Shown: positions 26,101 through 32,578 of the stretch, one piece after another
Layout of the letters: the number at the start of each line of letters is the position of its first letter
Numbering within the stretch: position 1 is the stretch's first letter
NCBI GenBank assembly: GCA_020632925.1
Contig: JACKER010000045.1
Location: forward strand, 1-40,867
DNA length: 40,867 nucleotides
Reading direction: 5' to 3'
From: Alphaproteobacteria bacterium
GTDB taxonomy: Bacteria; Myxococcota_A; UBA796; GCA-2862545
Notes under the pieces: generated by a model
Told to the model about the DNA's origin: nothing
The model's database searches: none
Seen by the model: the letters and a program-made list of their open reading frames with translations, nothing else
Made by a program: the position numbers and the translations under genes

Positions 26101-27136
26101 CCAGGTGCTGCACCAGGTGCACGGCGTGTCCGCCGACGGGCTGGTCGCCGAGGGCGTCGCCGACGAGCGGGGCATCGCGCCGTCCGGGCTGCTGACGCTG
26201 CCGCTGGTGCTCGAGGCGGCCTTCCAGGCGGCGGGCCTGCACCGGATGATCGTGCTCGGCGCGATGGGGCTGCCGCTCGAGATCGAGGAGCTCGTGCTCT
26301 ACTCGGTCCCTGCGGACCGCGACGCGGGCGAGCGGGTCTCGCTGATGGTCCACCACGAGGACGACGTGTGGAACATCGACGCCGACGGGCTCGGCGGCCC
26401 GCGCATGCGCGTGCGGGGCTTCCGGATGGTCGAGAAGGGCCCGGTGCCGCCCGACCTGCGGTTCGAGGAGCCCGAGGAGGGCCGTCCGCTCTGCTTCCCG
26501 CCCACCCAGCGCCGCGTGTCGTCGGCGTCGGGGCCGGTCGCGGGCACGGCGCACGCCGACGAGGACCCGAGCCCCTGGCTGACCGAGGACGAGCTCGCGG
26601 ACCTGCGGGCCCGGGGGACCGAGCGCCGGGTGCGCGACCGGATCGCGGGCCGGATCGCGGCGAAGCGGGCGCTGGTGGCGCTCACGGGCCGCCCCGCCCA
26701 CGCCCTGCGCGTGGTGTCGGCGGAGAGCGGGGAGCCGCTGGTGGTCGGCGCCGACGCGCGCGTCTCGATCAGCCACCGCGAGGGGCGCGCGATCGCGCTG
26801 GCGGTGGCCGGCGGTCGCATCGGGGTCGATCTGGAGCGCGTCGAGGCGCGCCCCGCGGCGTTCGAGCAGACCTGGTTCACGGCGGGCGAGCGCGCGCTGT
26901 GCGCCGGTGATCCGCGCCGTCAGACGCTCGTGTGGGCCGCCAAGGAGGCGGTCTCGAAGTGGTTGGGGATCGGGCTCACCGTGCCCACCACCGCCATCGA
27001 GATCGTCTCCCTGGGGGAGAACGAAGCCCAGATCTCGCTGCGTGGAGAGCTCGCAGGGCGTGGTGAAGGGCTGGTCGTTCGCTTCGAAGACTCCGGCGAT
27101 GAAGAAATCGTGGTCACGGCGCGGTCCGCCGCGTGA
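20000..27136 (+). CDS. Type I fatty-acid/polyketide-like megasynthase: AT(end)-ACP-KS2-ACP3-KR-DH-PPTase
   Basis: This intact 2378-residue frame continues the damaged segment; the whole chain from 17277 would be about 3290 residues. Domains in order: the AT end (to about 20600; VSHAFHSAIV, FVEVGPKRALAGF); ACP1 (20780-21010); KS2 (about 21340-22790) with Cys in NAACASST, MSHETYTPARGG and NTKGFTGHAMG; three tandem ACPs (23110-24150); KR (about 24820-25620) with LLTGGGRGI and GQVDYAAANDAL; DH hot-dog (about 25680-26450) with DHAIDGVPVLPG and LPLVLEAAFQAAG; and a 4'-phosphopantetheinyl transferase (about 26630-27110) with GVDLERVE and WAAKEAVSKWLG. It probably builds a long or unsaturated acyl chain; the product is unknown. 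The first 55 residues after the GTG at 20000 still contain indels. Ala/Pro linkers join the domains. Confidence 0.88.
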   Translation: MPARGREMANIPPDDPGKMAASRPAKRVVDRVLADVDGYVIAANKNCLTHRHRRASDAVDEACERFKAKGITVYMLPVSHAFHSAIVAPASDPLRGVLGKLGLQAPRRPITTNVTGGYYPSGEGAVDGIIDLLAQQISAPVEWTAQMERMYEDEGRVFVEVGPKRALAGFTVAILKRRPHRSVYTNHPKRGGVASFRDSLAQLLTLGVPLRAEPLASGDIDLFASSEPRRATSDAVRAFVETPVPAGEVAPAPGPVEPAADLRDGILRIVAKSTGYEIEELDLDFELEADLGIDTVKQAEVFSVVRDTYGIPTDPSFNFADHKTLRSLIDWAASHTGAQRVGVEAAPAPAPAPVSVPAPAAPAAAPIVSTEVVAEFLTRAASAGVQGLDGESFARALLPAVQGLLAAAFEAARASAPAPAPVAPAPVAAFATPASTVAHPAPAIRVRVPGALREVDATRHVVASGTSIGLPGGTSVFAEDNVEAILAGENRISPIGERAQQFLELGLVRLVKDPQTGQGSFLPVSRTDEVIRLAGTESSFDLTEWGVEPDLLSALDITTRLAFAAGLEALRDAGIPLVRSYKTTANGKRVPQGWMLPEALRDGTGVIFASAFPGYDQLVRHVQSGGRDAEGRFERRFLFQVLSMGHSQFAQFIGARGPNTAINAACASSTQAMSIAEDWIRMGRCDRVIVVGADDVTSEALLPWIGGGFMAAGAATTSDVVEEAALPFDRRRHGLLLGMGAVGVVLETPESCAERGVVPLAEQLAAVTVNSAFHGTRLDVDHIAGVVRQVVADVSEAEGTTPDQMARQTFFMSHETYTPARGGSAQAEIDALRAAFGPAAREVVVANTKGFTGHAMGAGIEDGVVLKALQYGRVPPIANLKEPDESLGDLTLSRGEHREFRYGLRLAAGFGSQLAVTVQKAVARGDDRLADRQRRLDWLRRVTGYAHPEEKLEARTLRVVDGAVDAVWTFAPPSAATSAPAPTPAPVAPAPMRTVPQAPRVVPTPPPDPDDDTRGLLATPASAPRRVVAPTVLHAVGAVSHAEVLAHLVSVVAEKTGYETDEIEPGFELEADLGIDTVKQAEILSDVMDHYALQRDDEFRISDHPTLEALAAWLVSRLGGAAAPEPVSVLEEEEDTLTPPEPPTREVLPPKGVATQVDVQFALREIIALVSARTGYGEDELEPSFELEADLGIDTVKQAEILSELQDRHGIERDESFQLSDYPTLEALAGWLAVRKAEGPGLRSDEEDLITPPPAPLAAVRNAIAADERSDHSEGSEPGSLSIDSAPYPSEERQIFHMHPTEMDEAAVLATLLGVVADKTGYDLSDLEPGFELEADLGVDTVKQAEILSDLMDRFSLSRDDSFSFAETRTLEDLAAYLYGRLATASMMPPPPREVAPPVDAPPVPAPTPVPSTTPPSAEDRPIVANHVALPPNFRLRRPVLRSAERVPGTPVAGRRIEVLGDGVLAERVTEILGERGAVLVTEGAELVVDCADDVALTFARTKALDGGERPKAWITVTRLGGLGEGEDSVARAYVDGARAGFTKSLGREWDVPSCVLDIHPATGPTDAAAVVADEAGCALEREVFVGEDGERSVVALVEEAPPAPKPLSGVFLLTGGGRGITATVAHELTRRGPVKLALVGRSAAPTSALDEKAVKERVRGELAAAGEKVTPAKVEAVLGPLRRAEELRQNLEALRRTGAEVVYLVADLADPDQVRRVVREATEALGPITAVVHGAGVEESRKLADKDETAFHRVFDGKAVGGRALFESVPSDAFVVSMGSVAGRFGNPGQVDYAAANDALARMCLARPHSLHVDWTAWDDVGMAVRGGMKTLLTDRGVDLLPAAAGACLVADLVAAGVTGELVCAGRLGDFEDKPDHPLLDVLEVDGGVARATRALSRRSDGWIADHAIDGVPVLPGVVGLELMVATAAALFPGRPFVGARNVRFNAPVKAYREEVTTLMLEAEPTQRPGEASARLISVRALKTGRTRRTEHFSATLIFGERPELEGLPSAFLPDEAIDREAIYARFFHGPIFQVLHQVHGVSADGLVAEGVADERGIAPSGLLTLPLVLEAAFQAAGLHRMIVLGAMGLPLEIEELVLYSVPADRDAGERVSLMVHHEDDVWNIDADGLGGPRMRVRGFRMVEKGPVPPDLRFEEPEEGRPLCFPPTQRRVSSASGPVAGTAHADEDPSPWLTEDELADLRARGTERRVRDRIAGRIAAKRALVALTGRPAHALRVVSAESGEPLVVGADARVSISHREGRAIALAVAGGRIGVDLERVEARPAAFEQTWFTAGERALCAGDPRRQTLVWAAKEAVSKWLGIGLTVPTTAIEIVSLGENEAQISLRGELAGRGEGLVVRFEDSGDEEIVVTARSAA
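23110..24150 (+). repeat. Three tandem acyl-carrier-protein modules (Thr-type)
   Basis: Three similar units of about 240 bases each share the core FELEADLGIDTVKQAEILS (GVDT in the third). They start near 23110, 23480 and 23910 and are separated by acidic or Pro-rich linkers. The attachment-site codon is Thr in each (ACC at 23228, 23582 and 24020). A fourth related unit, ACP1, lies at 20780-21010 with Thr ACG at 20882. Repeated ACPs raise flux in PUFA synthases. Confidence 0.85.
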
Positions 27137-27148
27137 GAGGATGGGGTC

Positions 27149-27739
27149 ATGAAGATCGCTGAGCTGTCCGACGACATCGTGATCCGCCGCATCGCCACCC
27201 CCGACGACGCCTCCAGGTGGCGCGGTGGGTTCATCGGCGCCTACCAGACCGTGTTCACCGGCTTCCCGTACTTCGAGCGGTGGTTTCCGTCGGAGGCGGA
27301 GGGCGTGTACAAGAAGCTCCTCGCGACGCCGGAGAACGTGACCCTGCTCGCGACGCGCGGCGAGACGCAGGTCGTGGGCTTCGGTGTGGCCATCCCCATC
27401 GCCTTCAAGCCCGACGTGGCGACGTCCCTGACGGGCCTGGTGTCGGTGCGGCACACGTTCTACCTCGCGGAGCTCGGCGTCCTCGAGCCGTGGCGCGGCA
27501 AGGGCATCGGCCGCGCGCTGGTCCGCGAGCGCATCCGCCTCATCGACGACACGCGGTACACCCACGTCGTGCTGCGGGTGTCGATGAACCACAACCCGTC
27601 GTCCGAGATGTACAAAGCGATGGGCTTCGAGGAGATGGGGGTGTACATGGACGTGAGCGCCATGCGCACCGACGGGAAGGTCACGACCGACCGCCGGATG
27701 TTCCTGTCCAAGGTCCTGTCGCAGGTCTCGCTCGACTGA
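27149..27739 (+). CDS. GNAT-family N-acetyltransferase
   Basis: This 196-residue protein has the GNAT acetyl-CoA binding signature ELGVLEPWRGKGIGRALV (about residues 109-126), preceded by the VVGFGVAIP strand and followed by VVLRVSMNHNPSSEMYKAMG, the usual C-terminal strand and helix. The substrate is unknown. The ATG at 27149 has a GAGAGG upstream that overlaps the synthase stop region; only 12 bases separate it from the synthase. The same strand and tight spacing suggest it belongs to the synthase operon and could modify its product or a partner, which is inference. Confidence 0.85.
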   Translation: MKIAELSDDIVIRRIATPDDASRWRGGFIGAYQTVFTGFPYFERWFPSEAEGVYKKLLATPENVTLLATRGETQVVGFGVAIPIAFKPDVATSLTGLVSVRHTFYLAELGVLEPWRGKGIGRALVRERIRLIDDTRYTHVVLRVSMNHNPSSEMYKAMGFEEMGVYMDVSAMRTDGKVTTDRRMFLSKVLSQVSLD

Positions 27740-27753
27740 GTCGGGAGGTTCGC

Positions 27754-28737
27754 ATGGTGTGGGTCCTGCTCGCCGGATGCCACCCGACCTCCGCCGGCAC
27801 GACGACCGACACCGACACCGACACGCCCGGCGCGGCGACGGCGTCCACCGGAACGGCCCCCACCGGCGACACCGCGGTCCCGGCGAGCTCGGGTGAGACG
27901 GGCGGTGGGCACACGGGGCTCCTGCCCCACACCGGCGACCCGGGCACCGACACGGGCACGGGGACGGGGGATACCGGGATCGAGCCGCCCACCGACCTGA
28001 TCGTGCCGGGCTGTCCGCCAGTGTTCACCCCCCAGCCCGCCGACCTCGCGAGCTGCAGCTCCCTCACGCGCAGCAGGAACTCGTACTTCGGGTGGCGGAG
28101 CGACGAGACCCGGACCTACGACGCTCGCGGGCTCCTCGTCGAGCGGCGCGTCTCGGACAACTACGACGAGACCGACACCCGCTACGAGGTCGACCCCGTC
28201 TACGACGACGTCGTGCGGATCGAGGGGATCGACCCGTTCTACGGCGACCTGCTGCACTGGGAGACGCGCGCCATCACACGCGACGGCACCGGTCGTCCGA
28301 CCCTGGTCCACTACGAGAGCTGGGACTGGTGGGATCCGTACACGGTCGACGCCTGGGACGTGGCGACCACCTGGGGCCCGTGCGGGGCGGTGGAGGTGGT
28401 GGACTCCCGCGGGTCCGTCGACACCACGGACTACTTCGTGGACGGCTGGCGCGTCTGGCAGGATCTCGACGGTGACGGGGTTCCCGACCGGTCGCAGGAG
28501 TTCCTCGTGGACCCGGTCTCGGGTGCGACGGTCGAGCAGCGCCAGAACGGCAACCCCATCGCCACCTACGACCACGACCCGGTCACGGGGTGGCTGATGT
28601 CCCGCCTGTGGTTCGGGTCGCTGACGACCTGGACCTACGACGCCCACGGCCGCGAGCTGACCGAGGCCTCCAGCTACGACTACTACTACACCCAGCGCAC
28701 CGACAGCGAGACGACCACCTGGACCTGCCCGCCCTGA
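27754..28737 (+). CDS. Lipoprotein with YD-like repeats
   Basis: This 327-residue protein has a very short signal peptide and lipobox (MVWVLLAGC), then about 80 residues of Asp/Thr/Gly/Ser linker (TDTDTDTPG, DTGTGTGDTG). The folded part contains RHS/YD-repeat-like stretches (TYDARGLLVERRVSDNYDE, TYDAHGRELTEASSYD) and one calcium-type loop, DLDGDGVPDRSQE. It is probably an outer-membrane, surface-exposed protein. The few repeats rule out a full RHS toxin shell, and no toxin tip is seen. The ATG at 27754 has GGGAGG (27743-27748) at good spacing. It lies 14 bases after the GNAT gene. Confidence 0.75.
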   Translation: MVWVLLAGCHPTSAGTTTDTDTDTPGAATASTGTAPTGDTAVPASSGETGGGHTGLLPHTGDPGTDTGTGTGDTGIEPPTDLIVPGCPPVFTPQPADLASCSSLTRSRNSYFGWRSDETRTYDARGLLVERRVSDNYDETDTRYEVDPVYDDVVRIEGIDPFYGDLLHWETRAITRDGTGRPTLVHYESWDWWDPYTVDAWDVATTWGPCGAVEVVDSRGSVDTTDYFVDGWRVWQDLDGDGVPDRSQEFLVDPVSGATVEQRQNGNPIATYDHDPVTGWLMSRLWFGSLTTWTYDAHGRELTEASSYDYYYTQRTDSETTTWTCPP

Positions 28738-28793
28738 GCGCCACGGTGTGAACACCCCCTCGTCGCCGCGCACCGATCGGGCAGAGGTGTTCG

Positions 28794-30796
28794 ATGATGC
28801 ACGGAAGGATGGGGTTCGTCCGACCCTTGCTGGGGATCTGTCTGTTCGCGTCCGCGTCGGCATGGGCGGGGCTCACCACCGGTTCGGTCCAGATCCTGGT
28901 CGAGGACGATGACGGTCTGACGGTACCTGGGGCGACCGTCGAGCTGAGCTGCGAGAACCTGATCGGAGGCGCACAGACCCTCGTGACCGACGCGAACGGG
29001 CAGGTGACCTTCGTCGAGCTCCCGCCCGGGGTGTGCGACGCGCGGATCGTTCGGGATGCGTTCGAGAACGTCACGGTCCAGGGACTGCGCATCGACATCA
29101 ACCGCCTGAGCGTGCAGCGCGTGGCGATGAAGGCGGGATCGTCCACGGAGATCGTCGTGGAGGCCCGCCGCCCGCACGCCGATGTCACCTCCACGACGGC
29201 GGGCACGATCCTGACCAGGGAGTTCCTGAACAGTGTCCCCATGGCGCGCAGCTACCAGTCGGCGGTCCAGCTGGCCGCGGGCGTGACCGGCGGTGCTGGT
29301 GGCAACCCCAACATCGGCGGGGGCGCGTACAACGAGAACACGTACATGCGCGAAGGCGCCTACATCAGCGTCCCCGTCGCCGGCGGCGCGGTGGCGCCGA
29401 ACGCGGAGCAGTACGACCACCCGGGCTTCCACGGCACGGAGTCCACGGCCGTCGACCGGCTCTCCACCTTCGCGATCGACGTGGACACCGCGAGCTACGC
29501 GCTCGCCCGCGTGAAGCTGCGGCAGGGGCAGCTCCCGGACACGGCGTCGGTCCGCGTCGAGGAGTTCGTCAACGCCTTCCCCTACGACCTCGGGCCCGGC
29601 CCGCGCACGGGTGCCCCGCTCGGCATCCACACCGAGGTCGCCCAACACCCGCTGCGGCAGGGCTCCGTGTTGCTCTCGGTCGCTCTCCAGAGCCGCCAGG
29701 TCCCCACTGAGCGCAAGCCCTTGCACCTGACCTTCCTGGTCGACGTGTCCGGCTCGATGTCCAGCGCCGACAAGATCGGTCTGGTGCGCGACAGCCTGCA
29801 CCGGCTCACGGACGGGCTCGGGGCCGAGGACGAGGTCGCCATCGTCACCTACGCCGGGTCCACCCAGGTCGTGCTCGAGCCCACCTGGACCACCCGCAAG
29901 GGGACCGTCCACGACGCGATCGACCGGCTGCGCGTCGGTGGCGGCACCGCGATGGGCGACGGGCTCGATCTCGCCTACGGGATGGCCGAGCGGATGTACC
30001 GCGACGGCGTGGAGAACCGGGTGATCGTGCTCACCGACGGCGACGCGAACGTGGGCCGCGCGAGCACCGACCAGCTCCAGGCCATCGTCGCGAAGCGTGC
30101 CGGGCAGGGCATCGGGCTCTCGGTCGTGGGCGTCGGGCAGGGCAACTACAAGGACGCCCGCCTCGAGCAGCTCGCGGACAAGGGCGACGGCAACTACCAC
30201 TACGTCGACTCGGTGGACGAGGCGGCGCGGGTCTTCGGCCGCGACCTGGTCGCGAACCTCACCACGCTCGCGCGCGACGTGAAGGTCCAGCTCGAGTTCC
30301 CCGAGGAGTCCGTCGTGGCCTGTGGCGGCAGATCGGGTACGAGAACCGCGAGGTGGCGGACGAGGACTTCCGCGACGACGCGGTGGACGGCGGCGAGGTC
30401 GGCTACGGCCACCAGGTGACCGCGCTCTACGAGCTCGACCTGCGCGACCACCCGAAGGGCGATCTGGTGCGCGTCGCGGTCCGTGCGGAGCCCCCCGGCA
30501 AGGAGGCCGCCGCCATCGAGTTCACCGCCACCCACGCCGCCAGCGACCCCATCGGGCCCTGGGAGCAGGCGTCCCCGGCGATGCGCTGGGCCTCGGCCAC
30601 CGCCACGTTCGCGGAGGTGTTGCGCGGGGCGCCGGTGGAGTCGGAGACCAGCTGGCGCGACGTGCTGCGACTGGTGGACGGCGCGCTCGACCGTGACCGC
30701 GAGGACCAGGTGGAGATGCGCGAGCTCGTGGTCCGTGCCGCTGCGCTCTCCGACCAATTGGACGGCCCCGGGGGTCGGGTGACGACGATTCGCTGA
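28794..30796 (+). CDS. VWA-domain protein (YfbK type) with plug-like N-terminus, one frameshift
   Basis: A signal peptide (about residues 6-26) precedes a carboxypeptidase-regulatory-like Ig domain (GSVQILVEDDDGLTVPGATV) and then a stretch like a TonB-receptor plug (STEIVVEARRP, LTREFLNSVPMARSYQ). A YfbK N-region follows (FAIDVDTASYALARVKLRQG), then a von Willebrand A domain with an intact MIDAS (VDVSGSMS, GGTAMGDGL, VLTDGDAN). The C-terminal YfbK region (IGYENREVADEDFRDD) continues in another frame from about 30322. One missing base near 30320-30323 explains the switch, as a single clean break. Total length would be about 667 residues. It is probably periplasmic or membrane-attached with metal-dependent protein binding. 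The ATG at 28794 follows an AGAGG sequence. Confidence 0.82.
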
Positions 30797-30815
30797 CGAA
30801 CCCGTCTCGAGGGTG

Positions 30816-30990
30816 GGTCGCTCCCTGAACAACGCCTCCGTGAGGCGGGGCTCGTCCGGTACCCGCTCCTCACAGGCCCTCACCCCGACCCTCTCCCGCA
30901 AGCGGGAGAGGGGGAAACGGAGTTCCTTCCACCTCTCCCCCACGGGGAGAGAGGGTCGGGGTGAGGGGGCTGGGAGCGAAGCGACGGCGG
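30816..30990 (+). repeat. REP-like palindromic repeat, copy 1
   Basis: The unit begins TCGCTCCCTGAAC and ends GGGAGCGAAGCGAC. It contains the left arm CCTCACCCCGACCCTCTCCC (near 30878) and the right arm GAGGGTCGGGGTGAGG (near 30951), with an extra hairpin CTCTCCCGCAAGCGGGAGAG between them. The long GC-rich stem could protect the upstream mRNA or act as terminator for the VWA gene. It is the same element as at 31084-31248. Confidence 0.8.
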
Positions 30991-31083
30991 CCCACGGGGT
31001 GCGCGTCGACGGATCCGTAGGCAGGGATGGCGCGCGCGATCAGGGAGCGGACCACACCGCCACAGCCGTCAGCCGAGGGTGCG

Positions 31084-31248
31084 GATCGCTCCCTGAACTA
31101 CGCCCCCGTGAGGCGGGCGCTCGTCCGGTACCTGCTCCTCACAGGCCCCTCACCCCGACCCTCAGGGGGAAACGAAGTTCCTTCCCCCTCTCCCCCACAG
31201 GGGGAGAGGGTCGGGGTGAGGGGGCCGGGAGCGAAGCGACCGGCGGCG
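31084..31248 (+). repeat. REP-like palindromic repeat, copy 2
   Basis: This is a direct copy of the unit at 30816, with the same flanks (ATCGCTCCCTGAAC and GGGAGCGAAGCGAC) and the same arms. About 20 bases of the first inner hairpin are missing and there are scattered changes. The 93 bases between the copies (30991-31083) and the stretch 31249-31291 hold no gene or motif that I recognise. Confidence 0.8.
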
Positions 31249-31291
31249 CTCCTTCCTCCCCCTCTGCCCCACGGCCGCGGACTCGTACCGA

Positions 31292-31640
31292 CTACAATCG
31301 GTCGTCGCCGATGTTGCAGTCCTGCCAGTCCGACCGATCGGACCATCGACAGGATGGCAGCGCCAGATCGAGGCCGAAGAACTCCAGAGCCAACACCATC
31401 CACGCCATCAGCGCGAGTGCCACGGTGGTAGGGACGACGAACACCATGGCCATTCGAGGGCAGGCGCCCGATGCCATCCACCGCCGACACCTCGGCGACC
31501 TGTGATCGGCACCCCATCACGACGAACCTCATCCCGCTGTCGCAGGCCACAGCGTTCACCGACCACCGCAGCAGCCCGAACGCGAGGATGGACACGACGT
31601 AGAACAGGAGGGCGCCAGCGCCCATCCAGACCCATCTCAT
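31292..31640 (-). pseudogene. Small two-span membrane protein, probably frameshifted
   Basis: From the ATG at 31640 (GGAGG six bases upstream) the frame encodes MRWVWMGAGALLFYVVSILA and about 55 residues with one membrane span. Near 31475-31500 the coding character moves to another frame carrying a second span (MAMVFVVPTTVALALMAWMV) and ending at 31292. Joined, this gives a protein of about 115 residues. Read without a shift, the first frame runs into the REP element and looks non-coding. Two overlapping small genes are possible, since an ATG lies at 31477. No family is recognised. Confidence 0.45.
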
Positions 31641-31665
31641 GACCACCCTCCCGACACGAACGGGG

Positions 31666-32334
31666 TCAACAGGTCATCATCAGCGGCAGCCTCGGACGAA
31701 GATCCAGCCGGCGGCCCGTCAATCCACCGTCCAGCTCGAGCACCAGCGTGGTCTCGCCACGTCCGATGCTCAGGGGGACCAGGTCGACCAGCGCTTCGAG
31801 CTCGGGCGAGAAGGGGCGGGTGCCCGGCAGGAGGACCCTGGCCGCTGTGACCTCGCGAAACGAGCGCTGGAGGGCGGGTGCATCGGACCGCCGATCCGGG
31901 CGTCGGGACACCAGCGACAGCACGATCAAGGGCTCTTCGGCGTCCCCGCTGTTGGCTGCAATCGGGATGGGTATCGCGCCTCGGGGCAAGAACGGAGCGG
32001 TGTAGTCCCAGGTCCGGATCGGGAGGGGACTCGGCGGCGGGCCGATGGGGCGGACGGCGAGTCCGAAGGCGCACCAGCGCTGGTCGCGGCACCGCTCGGC
32101 GATGTGCATGGCAGGCGCGTCGATGAAGGGGTCTCGTCCTGGCTCCGGCCAGACGATCTCGATGTAGGTGTTGTCGAAGAAGAAGACCGTGTGGCCGGCA
32201 CCCGTTCCCGGCTGTGGACCGGTGTGGCCGACTCGGAGGTCGAGCTCGACCAGCGCCGCCGCCGCCGCCGGGTCGGGCACGAACAGCATGAAGTGATCGA
32301 GCTCGAAGGGCATTCCCCCACGTAGCTTCACCAT
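31666..32334 (-). CDS. VOC/glyoxalase-fold protein
   Basis: This 222-residue protein opens with FELDHFMLFVPDP and continues with PGTGAGHTVFFFDNTYIEIV, the pattern of glyoxalase-like (Glyoxalase_3/VOC) domains, in which paired beta-alpha-beta-beta-beta modules form a metal-binding cup. The substrate is unknown; such genes include dioxygenases, lyases and resistance proteins. There is no signal peptide, so it is cytoplasmic. The ATG at 32334 is chosen; the ATG at 32313 starts nearer the domain but its purine-rich stretch is directly adjacent. The start overlaps the ATG of a possible plus-strand ORF inside a CATG. Confidence 0.8.
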   Translation of the reverse strand: MVKLRGGMPFELDHFMLFVPDPAAAAALVELDLRVGHTGPQPGTGAGHTVFFFDNTYIEIVWPEPGRDPFIDAPAMHIAERCRDQRWCAFGLAVRPIGPPPSPLPIRTWDYTAPFLPRGAIPIPIAANSGDAEEPLIVLSLVSRRPDRRSDAPALQRSFREVTAARVLLPGTRPFSPELEALVDLVPLSIGRGETTLVLELDGGLTGRRLDLRPRLPLMMTC

Positions 32335-32578
32335 GCGGCCCTGTCCTGGTACCGCCTGGCGTGGCCCGATTCGTGCCCGTCGCCGTCGCCTCCTGCCTCA
32401 CACGTCCGACATCTGCGTGTGGTACACCAACCGGATGCTTCTGCACGGCATGACCGAGGTCGACGCGGTGCTCGCTACCCACAACCTCTCGGGCACCTCC
32501 TGGAGAGGCAAGCCCGATGAACATGTCCACAACGGACTCGGCTACTCCTTGCTGAGGGGTGACTGGGTGTTTCGGTGA
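32333..32578 (+). CDS. Possible small protein or gene remnant
   Basis: This 81-residue frame has a poor, Arg-rich first third but a plausible second part (MLLHGMTEVDAVLATHNLSG, then WRGKPDEHVHNGLGYSLL). Its TGA overlaps the GTG of the next lipoprotein gene (GTGA), which favours translation. The real start may be the GTG or ATG at about 32417-32435. It may be the tail of a lost gene. No family is recognised. Confidence 0.35.
   Translation: MRPCPGTAWRGPIRARRRRLLPHTSDICVWYTNRMLLHGMTEVDAVLATHNLSGTSWRGKPDEHVHNGLGYSLLRGDWVFR

Noticed and set aside
19553..27592. 2679-residue minus-strand ORF opposite the synthase
   Set aside because: It is a shadow of GC-rich codons. It is low-complexity in composition (His, Arg, Asp, Val), has no domain motif, and lies opposite clear KS, ACP, KR and PPTase motifs.
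31098..31290. C-terminal extension of the small membrane ORF
   Set aside because: It translates the REP element and is low-complexity; a frameshift to the 31292 stop is more plausible.
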